A stretch of 64,000 nucleotides of DNA from Streptomyces xylophagus (GCF_000716435.1 NZ_JNWO01000024.1:1-64000), one strand, 5' to 3'; positions 38,077 to 46,924 are shown, numbered from the stretch's first letter. Program-made: numbers and translations. The notes: generated from the sequence alone by a model not told the origin.

Positions 38077-38090
38077 ACGGAATATTCCGT
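38077..38090. promoter_or_regulatory. Perfect palindrome upstream of pyk
   Basis: ACGGAATATTCCGT is a 14-bp perfect palindrome in the A/T-rich gap between ackA and pyk, 27 bp before the pyk start. It is a plausible repressor site; the regulator is unknown. Confidence 0.4.
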
Positions 38091-38117
38091 AGCGAAACAA
38101 ACCGATAGGATCGTCCC

Positions 38118-39548
38118 ATGCGCCGTTCGAAAATCGTCTGTACTCTCGGCCCCGCGGTCGACTCCCACGAACAACTCGTGTCGCTGATCGAGGCCGGCAT
38201 GAATGTGGCCCGCTTCAATTTCAGCCATGGCACCCACGCCGAGCACCAGGGGCGGTACGACCGCGTCCGTGCCGCGGCCAAGGAGACCGGCCGTGCCATC
38301 GGCGTCCTCGCCGACCTGCAGGGCCCGAAGATCCGCCTGGAGACCTTCGCCGAGGGTCCCGTCGAGCTGGTGCGCGGTGACGAGTTCACCATCACCACCG
38401 AGGACGTCCCGGGCGACAAGACCATCTGCGGGACGACGTACAAGGGCCTGCCCGGTGACGTCTCCCGCGGTGACCAGATCCTGATCAACGACGGCAACGT
38501 CGAGCTGAAGGTCCTGAGCGTCGAGGGCCCGCGGGTGAAGACGATCGTCATCGAGGGCGGCGTCATCTCCGACCACAAGGGCATCAACCTGCCCGGCGCG
38601 GCCGTGAACGTGCCGGCGCTGTCCGAGAAGGACGTCGAGGACCTGCGCTTCGCGCTGCGGATGGGCTGCGACATGGTCGCCCTGTCCTTCGTGCGCGACG
38701 CGAGCGACGTGTACGACGTCCACAAGGTGATGGACGAGGAGGGCCGCCGGGTCCCCGTCATCGCCAAGGTGGAGAAGCCGCAGGCGGTCGCGAACATGGA
38801 GGCCGTGGTCACGGCCTTCGACGCGGTGATGGTGGCCCGCGGCGACCTCGCCGTGGAGTACCCGCTGGAGAAGGTCCCGATGGTGCAGAAGCGCCTGGTG
38901 GAGCTGTGCCGGCGGAACGCCAAGCCGGTGATCGTGGCGACCCAGATGATGGAGTCGATGATCACCAACTCCCGCCCCACGCGCGCCGAGGCCTCCGACG
39001 TGGCCAACGCGATCCTGGACGGTGCGGACGCGGTCATGCTGTCCGCCGAGTCCTCGGTGGGCGCCTACCCGATCGAGACCGTGCAGACGATGTCGAAGAT
39101 CGTCCAGGCGGCCGAGGAGGAGCTGCTCAGCAAGGGCCTGCAGCCGCTCGTGCCGGGCAAGAAGCCGCGTACGCAGGGTGGTTCGATCGCGCGTGCCGCG
39201 TGCGAGATCGCCGACTTCCTCGGCGGCCGGGCCCTGGTGGCGTTCACGCAGTCCGGTGACACCGCCCGCCGGCTGTCCCGCTACCGCGCCGCGCAGCCGA
39301 TCGTCGCCTTCACCACCGACGAGGGCACCCGCAACCAGCTCACGCTCAGCTGGGGCGTGGAGTCGCACGTGGTGCCGTTCGTCAACAGCACGGACGAGAT
39401 GGTCGACATGGTCGACGGCGAGATCGCCAAGATCAACCGCTTCAACCCGGGCGAGACCGTCATCATCACCGCCGGCTCGCCCCCCGGCGTCGCGGGCACC
39501 ACCAACATGCTCCGCGTCCACCACCTCGGCGGCGGCGAGGGCAACTGA
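38118..39548 (+). CDS. pyk: Pyruvate kinase
   Basis: 476-residue glycolytic enzyme transferring phosphate from phosphoenolpyruvate to ADP. Seen are RRSKIVCTLGPAVDS, the active-site FNFSHG, Lys in VIAKVEKPQAV, the metal-binding VMVARGDLAVEYP, SAESSVGAYP and the C-terminal regulatory domain. The ATG follows a typical short leader. It sits 73 bp after ackA and may have its own promoter. A strong hairpin follows. Confidence 0.96.
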   Translation: MRRSKIVCTLGPAVDSHEQLVSLIEAGMNVARFNFSHGTHAEHQGRYDRVRAAAKETGRAIGVLADLQGPKIRLETFAEGPVELVRGDEFTITTEDVPGDKTICGTTYKGLPGDVSRGDQILINDGNVELKVLSVEGPRVKTIVIEGGVISDHKGINLPGAAVNVPALSEKDVEDLRFALRMGCDMVALSFVRDASDVYDVHKVMDEEGRRVPVIAKVEKPQAVANMEAVVTAFDAVMVARGDLAVEYPLEKVPMVQKRLVELCRRNAKPVIVATQMMESMITNSRPTRAEASDVANAILDGADAVMLSAESSVGAYPIETVQTMSKIVQAAEEELLSKGLQPLVPGKKPRTQGGSIARAACEIADFLGGRALVAFTQSGDTARRLSRYRAAQPIVAFTTDEGTRNQLTLSWGVESHVVPFVNSTDEMVDMVDGEIAKINRFNPGETVIITAGSPPGVAGTTNMLRVHHLGGGEGN

Positions 39549-39575
39549 CGTACCGCTGAAGGCTCTTGTACGGCG

Positions 39576-39610
39576 CTGAGGGCGCCCCCTGGGAAAGGGG
39601 GCGCCCTCAG
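39576..39610. terminator. Bidirectional terminator between convergent genes
   Basis: A perfect 15-bp stem (CTGAGGGCGCCCCCT and its complement) with a 5-nt loop, placed between pyk and the convergent secreted-protein gene. Confidence 0.9.
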
Positions 39611-39646
39611 TTTGTGCGCGGCTCCCGAACGGGCTTGTGCGGGCGC

Positions 39647-40978
39647 TCAGTTCTGGTAGCTGTGCAGCCCGGGGACGGTCAGCGTGCCGCCGAACTGGCC
39701 GGCCTGGACCACCTTCACGTTGGTGAAGTAGATCAGCGGGATGTTCAGCGGCGGCGGGTTGTCCGGGGTGAACGTGATCGGGATCAGTCCGAACAGGTTG
39801 CCCGAGATGGACTCCGTGTACATCACCGTGTCGCCGTCGCGGATCGTGGACGTCGAGCCCTTGGCCGCCTGCACGTGGTACGTCTTGCCGGACTGCTTGT
39901 CGTCGACCGTCTGGTGCAGGTCGCCGATGTCGGTCCCGCCGGAGATGACGTACTTCAGCACCTTCTTGACCGTGCCGTTGGCGGTCTTCACCTCGACGAT
40001 GCCCTGGTAGTCCGCGCCCTTGAGCAGCAGCGAACTGGCGTTCAGGTACCAGGGGTCGTCGGGCAGCAGGACCTTGTTGTCGACGCCGCTCAGGTCGTCC
40101 GTGGCGACCGGGCAGTCCGAGGTGTCGGTGCTCGCGCTCGCGGACGGGCTCGCGGTGGCCGTGGCGGTGGCCGTGTCCTCGGCCGCCTTGGTGGTGTCCT
40201 CGGCCGCCTTCGTCGCGGTGTCCGTCGTGTCCTTCACGGTCTTGCTGACCGTGTCGGTGGCCTTCTTGGTCGTGTCCGTGGCGGTGTCGGACCCGCTGGA
40301 GGAGTCGTCACCGGCGGTCGCCGAGGCAGACGCGGACGCGGTCGGCGTCGGGGTGGCGCTCGCCGTGGAGTCGGAGCTCGACGAACCGCCGGTGAGGATG
40401 CCGGTGATGGCGTCGCCGATGGTGTCCAGCAGGCTGCCGCCGCTCGATGAACTCTCGGACGCCGAGGGCGTCGCGGTGGCGGTGCTGCTCGACGAACCGC
40501 TCGTGTCCGTCGACTTGCTCGCCGAGGCGGACGGCGTGGGCGTGGCCGTGTCGTCGGAACCTGAATCCGACGAAGAGGTCTTGCCCGAGTCCGTCGAGCT
40601 GGATTCCGTCGCCGTGGCCGACGGTGTCGCGTCGTCCTTGGACGAGTCGGCGGACTCGCTCGCGGACGCCGACGCGGACGGCGTGGCCGAGGCGCTCGAC
40701 GTCGATTCGGCGAGGGCCGCGACGCAGTCCTTGTACTCGTCGGCCGTCAGGCTCTTCGACGACGGCGAGGTCGTCGCACCGTTGTCGGCGAGGGCGAGCG
40801 AGGACGTGAAACCGAACCCCATGATCACGGCGGTCGGCATCGCCACCGTGGCTATCGCCTTGCCGGCGGGCATGTGGAGCCTGGTGAACAGCGGCTTCTT
40901 GGGTGCCGCATGCCGCGGCCCGGTTCTCACACGGGACTCGTCCACATCAGTCCCGTGGGTCACCTCGTCAGCCGGCAC
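39647..40978 (-). CDS. Secreted or wall-associated protein with Ser/Thr/Ala low-complexity stalk
   Basis: 443 residues. A cytosolic tail is followed by one hydrophobic helix, AIATVAMPTAVIMGFGFTSS, ending in ALA-D, a possible signal-peptide cut. Residues ~90-300 are almost only Ser, Ala, Thr, Asp and Glu (SASATPSASASASES), with a Lys/Thr-rich coiled stretch (TDTVSKTVKDTTDTATKA). The C-terminal ~140 residues look folded (VLLPDDPWYLNASSLLLKGA to GGTLTVPGLHSYQN). I do not recognise the domain. GTG has GGAGG five bases upstream and overlaps the preceding gene by 11 bases. It is the third gene of the DUF6230/DUF6114 operon, so it likely works at the cell surface. Confidence 0.8.
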   Translation of the reverse strand: MPADEVTHGTDVDESRVRTGPRHAAPKKPLFTRLHMPAGKAIATVAMPTAVIMGFGFTSSLALADNGATTSPSSKSLTADEYKDCVAALAESTSSASATPSASASASESADSSKDDATPSATATESSSTDSGKTSSSDSGSDDTATPTPSASASKSTDTSGSSSSTATATPSASESSSSGGSLLDTIGDAITGILTGGSSSSDSTASATPTPTASASASATAGDDSSSGSDTATDTTKKATDTVSKTVKDTTDTATKAAEDTTKAAEDTATATATASPSASASTDTSDCPVATDDLSGVDNKVLLPDDPWYLNASSLLLKGADYQGIVEVKTANGTVKKVLKYVISGGTDIGDLHQTVDDKQSGKTYHVQAAKGSTSTIRDGDTVMYTESISGNLFGLIPITFTPDNPPPLNIPLIYFTNVKVVQAGQFGGTLTVPGLHSYQN

Positions 40979-41585
40979 TGTGCCTCCCGTTCGCCCCGTT
41001 GCTCACCGGGCTCGTTCCTGACAGATCGTTCGGCTCGCCCGCCTCGTCGGCCGGCACGTTCGGCGCGGACTCATGAGGCGCGGCTTCGTAGTACGCCGCG
41101 GACTCGTGAGGAGCCGCCTCGTACGGAGCGGCCCCGGCGGGTGCGCCGCCCTCTCCCTGTGTGTCCTCCTGTACCGCCTGCGGCTCCGGCGGTGCGCCCG
41201 GCGCCCACGACACGGCCAGCGCCCCGCCGACCATGGCGAGGAGGAAGCCGATCAGGAAGCCGCCGAGGTTGGACACGGGGATGGACACCAGCGCCAGCAG
41301 AATCGCCGCGACACCCGCGAAGGTGCGCACGTGCTTCTGGAACCAGAGGCTGAAGCCCAGGACGACAAGCAGCACGCCGATGATCAGGGACCCGGCGCCC
41401 GCGGTGGTGGCCATCGCCAGCGTCAGATGACCCACCTGGAGATGTGCGTACGGGAAGTAGGCGATCGGGAGTCCGCCGAGCATGACGAACAGACCGGCCC
41501 AGAACGGCCTCGTGCCACGCCAGGCACGGAACTGCAGCCTCCGGCGGGCGAACTGGCCGGGTGCGGCAGGAGTCTCGGCGCTCAT
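40968..41585 (-). CDS. DUF6114-type membrane protein
   Basis: 205 residues with four hydrophobic segments (FWAGLFVMLGGLPIAYFPY, LTLAMATTAGAGSLIIGVLL, TFAGVAAILLALVSIPVSNL, GGFLIGFLLAMVGGALAVSW) and a Glu/Ala/Pro-rich cytosolic or outer tail with two AAPHES repeats. This pattern matches the DUF6114 family that travels with DUF6230 in Streptomyces. GGGAG lies eight bases before the ATG. Function unknown. Confidence 0.82.
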   Translation of the reverse strand: MSAETPAAPGQFARRRLQFRAWRGTRPFWAGLFVMLGGLPIAYFPYAHLQVGHLTLAMATTAGAGSLIIGVLLVVLGFSLWFQKHVRTFAGVAAILLALVSIPVSNLGGFLIGFLLAMVGGALAVSWAPGAPPEPQAVQEDTQGEGGAPAGAAPYEAAPHESAAYYEAAPHESAPNVPADEAGEPNDLSGTSPVSNGANGRHSAG

Positions 41586-41661
41586 GGAAAACAGCTCCCT
41601 GGTACGGCGTTGCTGTGGTGGAGAGGTGCACCTCGCATGAAGGCGCTGGTGGAAGGTGGAC

Positions 41662-41692
41662 GGGCGGGGGCGCCACCGGCTCCCCCGCCCGC
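41662..41692. terminator. Hairpin between DUF6230 and DUF6114 genes
   Basis: 10-bp perfect arms CGGGCGGGGG and CCCCCGCCCG with an 11-nt loop, starting 10 bp after the DUF6230 stop. It may attenuate transcription so that the first gene is made in excess. Confidence 0.6.
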
Positions 41693-41702
41693 CGTCAAGT
41701 GC

Positions 41703-42338
41703 CTAGTAGCACTCGTGGGTGCCGGCCTTGACCGACATCTGCAGCCCGCTGAGCTTGAAGGTTCCGGCAGTGGTGGCCCACGCCGTCTGCTTCACGTTGG
41801 TCAGCGTGGCCGACTCGGCCTGCTGCGCGAATCCGTACGGGTTGGCAGCCTCGCTGCCGCCCTTCATGCCCGGACCCTTGGTCGCGTTTCCGGCCGCCAC
41901 ACCGATGTCGATGTTGTGGAACACAGCGTCGGCGCTGAGGTCCTCGACGTCGATGTACAGGTTCTCGGCCTGGACCGGCGTACCGCTGCCGCCCGCCTTC
42001 AGCACAAGGCTGACGGACCCGAGCAGCGGGATGTTCGGGGTGACCACCGACTGGCACATGTTGGTGATCGACGCGGACTTGAACGCCGAGACCGCGACGG
42101 GGTGAAGCGACTTGCTGCCGTCGAGGTTGTAACCCGAGTCAAGCGCTCCGTACTGCGTGAAGCCCGTGCCGTCGAGCTGGTCGGCCGACACCTTGAACGA
42201 CTGACCCGAAACACTGAACGACGCGGCGAGAGCACCCTGCGCGAGGGCCACACCTATACACGCCGTAGCGGCGACGCTGGGCACCATGACCACAGCGAAG
42301 CGCTTCCATCTGGTCCCGCCACGCACCTGGGACTCCAT
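41703..42338 (-). CDS. DUF6230-type exported protein
   Basis: 211 residues from ATG 42338, which has GGAGG five bases upstream. Signal sequence: RWKRFAVVMVPSVAATACIG, then ALAQGALAASFS, likely cut after ALA. The mature part is a beta-rich domain with two cysteines (NMCQSV and HECY) placed to form a disulfide. This fits the DUF6230 family, sometimes labelled cholesterol esterase without proof. First gene of a three-gene operon. Function unknown. Confidence 0.85.
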   Translation of the reverse strand: MESQVRGGTRWKRFAVVMVPSVAATACIGVALAQGALAASFSVSGQSFKVSADQLDGTGFTQYGALDSGYNLDGSKSLHPVAVSAFKSASITNMCQSVVTPNIPLLGSVSLVLKAGGSGTPVQAENLYIDVEDLSADAVFHNIDIGVAAGNATKGPGMKGGSEAANPYGFAQQAESATLTNVKQTAWATTAGTFKLSGLQMSVKAGTHECY

Positions 42339-42712
42339 ATTTCCTCCTTCTCGGACGTACATCTCCTGGCCCTGACTGCCCCCAGTTGGCGGCTCAGCCG
42401 GGCAGGGATGGGAGAAGTGCTACGTCCTCGGGAAGGGGAGCGCCCGTCTCGGAGGCGCGAACCGCGCACCGAACACCGGCGATCACCCCCGAGCGACAAC
42501 CACTGGTCGCGCCTGACGCACATCACGCACAACCTTGCTGGACAGGCTCCGCCACAGGCGAAGACCCCCCTGCCCAAGAGCCGACTCCACTGTCTCCGGC
42601 TCTACTCGGTGGGGACCCAGGAAACTCCGTCGACCCGACCGGCTGTCGGGGTACGGAAATGGACCGAGCGTCGCCGATCGTGGTGCATTCTCGCCGCCCG
42701 CACAAGGGGCTT

Positions 42713-42730
42713 CGTTACTGGGTAGTAACG
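42713..42730. promoter_or_regulatory. Inverted-repeat operator candidate
   Basis: CGTTACT and AGTAACG separated by GGGT. Symmetry and length fit a TetR- or GntR-type site. The nearest genes are the DUF6230 operon and the thioredoxin-TPR gene. Confidence 0.4.
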
Positions 42731-42859
42731 GCCGGATAACCGAACAACGACCCGCCGGTATCGGTCGACGACGCTGGGTGTCATCGTGGGCCAGGACAAA
42801 ACGCTTGATCTTTGGACGGAATCCGACAGATCAACGCCTCTGACTTACTCCAAGTAACA

Positions 42860-42897
42860 GCGGCCGCGATTACCAAGATTTGGTAAAGCGCGGCCGC
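42860..42897. terminator. Compound hairpin downstream of the thioredoxin-TPR gene
   Basis: Outer arms GCGGCCGCG and CGCGGCCGC enclose inner arms TTACCAA and TTGGTAA. It lies 85 bp past the stop of the minus-strand gene, so termination is likely. Confidence 0.5.
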
Positions 42898-42982
42898 AGT
42901 GACACTCCGTCGGCAAATCTTTCACTCCGACAACACAGGTCCCGAGGTTTACCGACTGGTCAGAACCGGCCCCGGACCCCGC

Positions 42983-43960
42983 TCAGAACAGCGCCCGCGC
43001 CAACGCGCGCCGGGCCGCCGTCACCCTCGGGTCATCGGCCCCGACGACCTCGAACAGCTCCAGCAGCCGCAGCCGTACGGCATCCCGGTCGTCACCCACC
43101 GTGCGCCGCACGGTGTCGATCAGCCGGCTGAACGCGTCCTCGACATGTCCGCCCACCAGGTCCAGGTCGGCGGCGGCGATCTGCGCCGGCACGTCACCCG
43201 GCTTCTCGGCCGCCTCGGTGCGCACCTGCTGCGGGTCGAGCGTCGAGACGCGCTGCAGCAACTCGGCCTGGGCGAGCCCCAGTTTGGCTTCCGTGTTGGC
43301 CGGGTCGTCGCTCAGCACGTTCTTGTACGCCTGCACGGCCCCGCCGAAGTCCCCCGCGTCCAGGGCCTGCACGGCAGCTTCGAGCAGCCCGTCGTACGGT
43401 CCCGCCGGCATCTCGGCGACGACCTCGGGCCGGTCGCCCGGCGCGGCGTCGGGGTCGACCTCGAGACCGGTGAGACCGAAGCGCTCCTCGGCGACCTGGA
43501 TCAACTGGTCGAGGGTCTGGCGGATCTGCTGCTCGCCCGCGGCCCCCTGGAAGAGCGGGAGCGCCTGGCCGGCGACCACCGCGAAGACGGCCGGGATGCC
43601 CTGCACCCCGAACTGCTGCATCAGCATCTGATTGGCGTCGACGTCGATCTTGGCAAGGACGAAGCGCCCGTTGTAATCAAGCGCGAGCCGCTCCAGGAGC
43701 GGGCTCAGCTGCTTGCACGGCTCGCACCACTCGGCCCAGAAGTCGATGACGACCGGGACCTCGGTGGACCGCTGCAGGACCTCGCTCTCGAACCCCGCCT
43801 CATCTACGTCGATCACAAGATCGGCCGGCGAGACGGCTCCCCCGCCGCCCTGCCTGGCGGTTTCGGCGCGCGCCTGCTCCGCCTTGGCCTTGGCCTCCTG
43901 GGCCGCCTTCACCGCGGCGAGGTCGACGACTCCGCTCATGGACATGTTCCGTGGCTGCAT
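42983..43960 (-). CDS. Thioredoxin-domain protein with TPR tail (YbbN/CnoX-like)
   Basis: 325 residues. An Ala/Lys/Glu-rich N-terminal helix is followed by a thioredoxin domain with WCEPCKQLSPLLERLALDYN and the cis-Pro loop GIPAVFAV, then TPR-like units (AVQALDAGDFGGAVQAYKNV). E. coli CnoX, the nearest known type, is a chaperedoxin that holds oxidised proteins and hands them to chaperones; here both active-site cysteines are kept, so it may also be a true reductase. ATG 43960 has GGAGG eight bases upstream. Confidence 0.88.
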   Translation of the reverse strand: MQPRNMSMSGVVDLAAVKAAQEAKAKAEQARAETARQGGGGAVSPADLVIDVDEAGFESEVLQRSTEVPVVIDFWAEWCEPCKQLSPLLERLALDYNGRFVLAKIDVDANQMLMQQFGVQGIPAVFAVVAGQALPLFQGAAGEQQIRQTLDQLIQVAEERFGLTGLEVDPDAAPGDRPEVVAEMPAGPYDGLLEAAVQALDAGDFGGAVQAYKNVLSDDPANTEAKLGLAQAELLQRVSTLDPQQVRTEAAEKPGDVPAQIAAADLDLVGGHVEDAFSRLIDTVRRTVGDDRDAVRLRLLELFEVVGADDPRVTAARRALARALF

Positions 43961-44062
43961 ACGTCTATCCTCCCCCGTCCGCGCGTGTGAATGAAAAGCG
44001 TTGTGAAAGCCGGTCTGCTTCTCGCTGTTCGGCGCCGGGTCCCCACCCCGCGCCCGTGGTTT

Positions 44063-44079
44063 CGCTACGAGTCGTAGCG
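44063..44079. promoter_or_regulatory. TetR-type operator
   Basis: CGCTACGA-G-TCGTAGCG, a 17-bp perfect palindrome, within a longer TT...AA symmetric frame, 84 bp before the TetR gene. Typical size and position for autoregulation. Confidence 0.7.
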
Positions 44080-44162
44080 TAATGGTGCCGGGTGCCTCGC
44101 GGATACCGATACCCGGTGATCTCCCTCACTGCACCACAGGAACCGACGGTTATGGTCAGGGG

Positions 44163-44804
44163 ATGCAGAGCCGCACTCCCGTCCCCCGCGTCGCAGGACG
44201 CCCCCGCAGCACCGCCGCGGACACCGCGATCCTCGCGGCCACCCGGGAGGCCCTGGTCGAACTCGGCTGGTCCAAGCTCACGTTGGGGGACGTGGCCACG
44301 CGCGCGGGGGTGGCGAAAACGACCCTCTACCGCCGCTGGGCCGGCAAGAACGAACTCGTCGTCGACGCGGTCGCCGAACTCTTCGACGAACTCCACCTCC
44401 CCGACCGGGGCACCCTGGCCGCCGACATCGAGGGCGTGGTCCTCCAGTTCGCGGCGATCCTGGCCCGCCCGGAGGCCAAGAGCGGACTGATGGCGGTGGT
44501 CGCCGAGTCCGTCCGCGACGACGCCCTGCGGGACCGTATCCGCGAGTCGATCGTCGACCGGCAGAAGTGCCTGGTCGTGGAGGGCAGGGCGCGCGCCCAG
44601 GCACGCGGCGAACTGCCCCCGGAGACGGACCCGGAGGAAGCCGCGCGCACGGCCGACCTGATCTTCGACGTGGTGGCGGGCGCGGTGGTGCACCGCACCC
44701 TGGTGAGCGCGGAACCCGCCGACGAGGACTGGGTCCGCAGCTTCACCCAGGTCCTGCTCCTCGGCCTGACCTCACTCAGCGCCGCGCAGTCGCCCCCCGC
44801 CTAA
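44163..44804 (+). CDS. TetR-family transcriptional regulator
   Basis: 213 residues. The DNA-binding domain has KLTLGDVATRAGVAKTTLYR followed by RWAGKNELVVDAV; the C-terminal ligand domain is all-helical. ATG 44163 is preceded by AGGGG. A longer frame from 44082 would run over the operator and is rejected. It ends convergently with icmA, overlapping by four bases; target unknown beyond probable autoregulation. Confidence 0.9.
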   Translation: MQSRTPVPRVAGRPRSTAADTAILAATREALVELGWSKLTLGDVATRAGVAKTTLYRRWAGKNELVVDAVAELFDELHLPDRGTLAADIEGVVLQFAAILARPEAKSGLMAVVAESVRDDALRDRIRESIVDRQKCLVVEGRARAQARGELPPETDPEEAARTADLIFDVVAGAVVHRTLVSAEPADEDWVRSFTQVLLLGLTSLSAAQSPPA

Positions 44805-46501
44805 AATCCGGCGGGCTCGGTGTAGACCCCCCACTCGTCCCGCAGCACCCCGCAGATCTCCCCCAGTGTCGCCTCCGCCCGCGCCGCGTCCAGCATCGGC
44901 CCGATCATGTTCGACCCGTCCCGCGCGGCCGCGAGCATCGCGTCCAGGGCCGCCACTACGGCCGTCTCGTCGCGCCCGCTCTTCCGCGTGCCCAACTCCC
45001 GGATCTGGTCCCGCTCCACCTCGTGGCTGACCCGCAGGATCTCCAGGTCCCCGGTGACGGACCCGTGGTGAACGTTCACACCCACGACCCGCTTGTCGCC
45101 CTTCTCCACGGACCGCTGGTACTGGAAGGCGGCCTCGGCGATCTCGCCGGTGAACCAGCCGTCCTCGATCCCGCGCAGGATGCCGGAGGTGATCGGCCCG
45201 ATCGGGTGCTGCCCGTCGGGGTGGGCGCGCAGCCCCCGCTCCCTGATCTGCTCGAAGATCTTCTCGGCGTCCGCCTCGATCCGGTCGGTGAGCTGCTCGA
45301 CGTACCACGAACCGCCCAGCGGATCCGCCACGTTGGCGACCCCGGTCTCCTCCATCAGCACCTGCTGCGTCCGCAGCGCGATCTCCGCGGCCTGCTCACT
45401 CGGCAGCGCGAGGGTCTCGTCCAGGGCGTTGGTGTGCAGCGAGTTGGTCCCGCCGAGGACTGCGGCGAGCGCCTCGACTGCCGTACGGACGACGTTGTTG
45501 TACGGCTGCTGCGCGGTCAGCGAGACGCCGGCGGTCTGGGTGTGGAAGCGCAGCCACTGGGCCTTCTCGGACTTCGCGCCGTAGACGTCCCGCATCCAGC
45601 GGGCCCAAATGCGGCGCGCCGCGCGGAACTTGGCGATCTCCTCGAAGAAGTCGACGTGCGCGTCGAAGAAGAAGGACAGACCGGGCGCGAAGACGTCCAC
45701 GTCGAGACCGCGGGACAGGCCGAGTTCGACGTACCCGAAGCCGTCGGCCAGCGTGTACGCCAGCTCCTGCGCGGCCGTGGAGCCGGCCTCGCGGATGTGG
45801 TAGCCGGAGACGGACAGCGGCTTGTAGGCGGGGATGCCCGTCGCGCAGTACTCCATGAGGTCGCCGATGAGGCGCAGGTGCGGCTCGGGCTGGAAGAGCC
45901 ACTCCTTCTGGGCGATGTACTCCTTGAAGATGTCCGTCTGGAGCGTGCCGTTGAGGACGGCGGGGTCGATCCCCTGCCGCTCGGCGGCGACGAGATACAT
46001 GCAGAAGACGGGCACGGCGGGCCCGCTGATGGTCATCGACGTCGTGACGTCACCGAGCGGGATGCCCTTGAAGAGGACCTCCATGTCGGCGGCGGAGTCG
46101 ATGGCGACCCCGCAGTGGCCGACCTCGCCGAGCGAGCGGGGGTCGTCGGAGTCCCGCCCCATGAGGGTGGGCATGTCGAAAGCCACGGACAGACCCCCGC
46201 CCCCATTGGCGAGGATCTTCTTGTAGCGCTCGTTGGTCTGCTCGGCGTTGCCGAACCCGGCGAACTGCCGGATGGTCCACGTCCGCCCTCGGTAGCCCGT
46301 GGCGTACAACCCGCGCGTGTAGGGGTACTCGCCGGGCCACCCGATCCGCTCGAAGCCGTCGTACCTGTCCCCGGGGCGAGGCCCGTACACCGGCTCGACC
46401 GGGTCTCCGGAGAGCGTGGTGAAATCGGCCTCACGCGTGCGTGCGGCGTCGAACCGGGCCTGCCAGCGTCGGCGGCCCTCTGCGATGGCGTCAGCGTCCA
46501 T
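44801..46501 (-). CDS. icmA: Isobutyryl-CoA mutase large subunit
   Basis: 566-residue acyl-CoA mutase subunit with the barrel and no cobalamin-binding C-terminal domain, so it needs a separate small subunit (IcmB), which is not in this window. The enzyme interconverts isobutyryl-CoA and n-butyryl-CoA using adenosylcobalamin, linking valine breakdown to polyketide building blocks. The segments TRGLYATGYRGRTWTIRQFA and EYIAQKEWLFQPEPHLR are the isobutyryl type as I recall it, rather than the methylmalonyl type, which has different residues for the free carboxylate. MeaB and methylmalonyl-CoA epimerase, encoded further right, belong to the same metabolism. The 24-bp palindrome beginning nine bases upstream points to repression. 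Confidence 0.9.
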   Translation of the reverse strand: MDADAIAEGRRRWQARFDAARTREADFTTLSGDPVEPVYGPRPGDRYDGFERIGWPGEYPYTRGLYATGYRGRTWTIRQFAGFGNAEQTNERYKKILANGGGGLSVAFDMPTLMGRDSDDPRSLGEVGHCGVAIDSAADMEVLFKGIPLGDVTTSMTISGPAVPVFCMYLVAAERQGIDPAVLNGTLQTDIFKEYIAQKEWLFQPEPHLRLIGDLMEYCATGIPAYKPLSVSGYHIREAGSTAAQELAYTLADGFGYVELGLSRGLDVDVFAPGLSFFFDAHVDFFEEIAKFRAARRIWARWMRDVYGAKSEKAQWLRFHTQTAGVSLTAQQPYNNVVRTAVEALAAVLGGTNSLHTNALDETLALPSEQAAEIALRTQQVLMEETGVANVADPLGGSWYVEQLTDRIEADAEKIFEQIRERGLRAHPDGQHPIGPITSGILRGIEDGWFTGEIAEAAFQYQRSVEKGDKRVVGVNVHHGSVTGDLEILRVSHEVERDQIRELGTRKSGRDETAVVAALDAMLAAARDGSNMIGPMLDAARAEATLGEICGVLRDEWGVYTEPAGF

Positions 46502-46509
46502 ACCTTCGA

Positions 46510-46533
46510 ATTTACTAGGACGTCCTAGTAAAT
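46510..46533. promoter_or_regulatory. 24-bp perfect palindrome covering the icmA leader
   Basis: Each half is ATTTACTAGGAC and its complement. It ends nine bases before the icmA start codon, so a bound repressor would block both transcription and ribosome access. Rich in A/T compared with its surroundings. Confidence 0.75.
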
Positions 46534-46585
46534 GTCGATGGCTGACCGCCGCACGCGACCCGTACGGCGGTGAGAGCGGTGCGGC

Positions 46586-46924
46586 TTACGCCTTCGCGGC
46601 GACCGGAGTGGGCTCGGCGACCTTGGACTCCAGCTCGTGGCTGATCTTCCGCTCCACGAAGAAGGCGGCCGTCGGGATGGTCCCGGCCAGGAGCACCCAG
46701 AGCTGCTTGCCGACCGGCCACTTCGCCTTGGAACCCAGGTCGAACGCGAAGAGCAGGTAGACGACGTACAGCCAGCCGTGCGCGATGGCGACGACCTCGG
46801 TGAAGCTGCCGGCGCCGTCGATCTTGAGCAGGTACTTGGCGATCATGCTGAGGCACAGCAGGACCAGCAGGACACCCGTGACGTAGGCCATGACGCGGTA
46901 GCGGGTCAGCACGCTCTTTTTCAT
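46586..46924 (-). CDS. DUF3817 membrane protein (first copy)
   Basis: 112 residues, three hydrophobic helices: YVTGVLLVLLCLSMIAKYLL, AHGWLYVVYLLFAFDLG and LWVLLAGTIPTAAFFVE. The conserved HGWLYVVY and AAFFVERK segments define DUF3817. Function unknown. It follows a MarR gene 43 bp upstream on the same strand. A homologue is present at 54054-54398. Confidence 0.85.
   Translation of the reverse strand: MKKSVLTRYRVMAYVTGVLLVLLCLSMIAKYLLKIDGAGSFTEVVAIAHGWLYVVYLLFAFDLGSKAKWPVGKQLWVLLAGTIPTAAFFVERKISHELESKVAEPTPVAAKA

Larger units (their letters stand above)
42339..42982. other. 644-bp intergenic control region
   Basis: No gene. The right third is clearly less GC-rich. It holds a perfect 7-bp inverted repeat CGTTACT-GGGT-AGTAACG at 42713-42730, a smaller TTACT/AGTAA pair at 42844-42856, and a compound hairpin at 42860-42897. 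Promoters for the DUF6230 operon should lie here. Confidence 0.6.
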
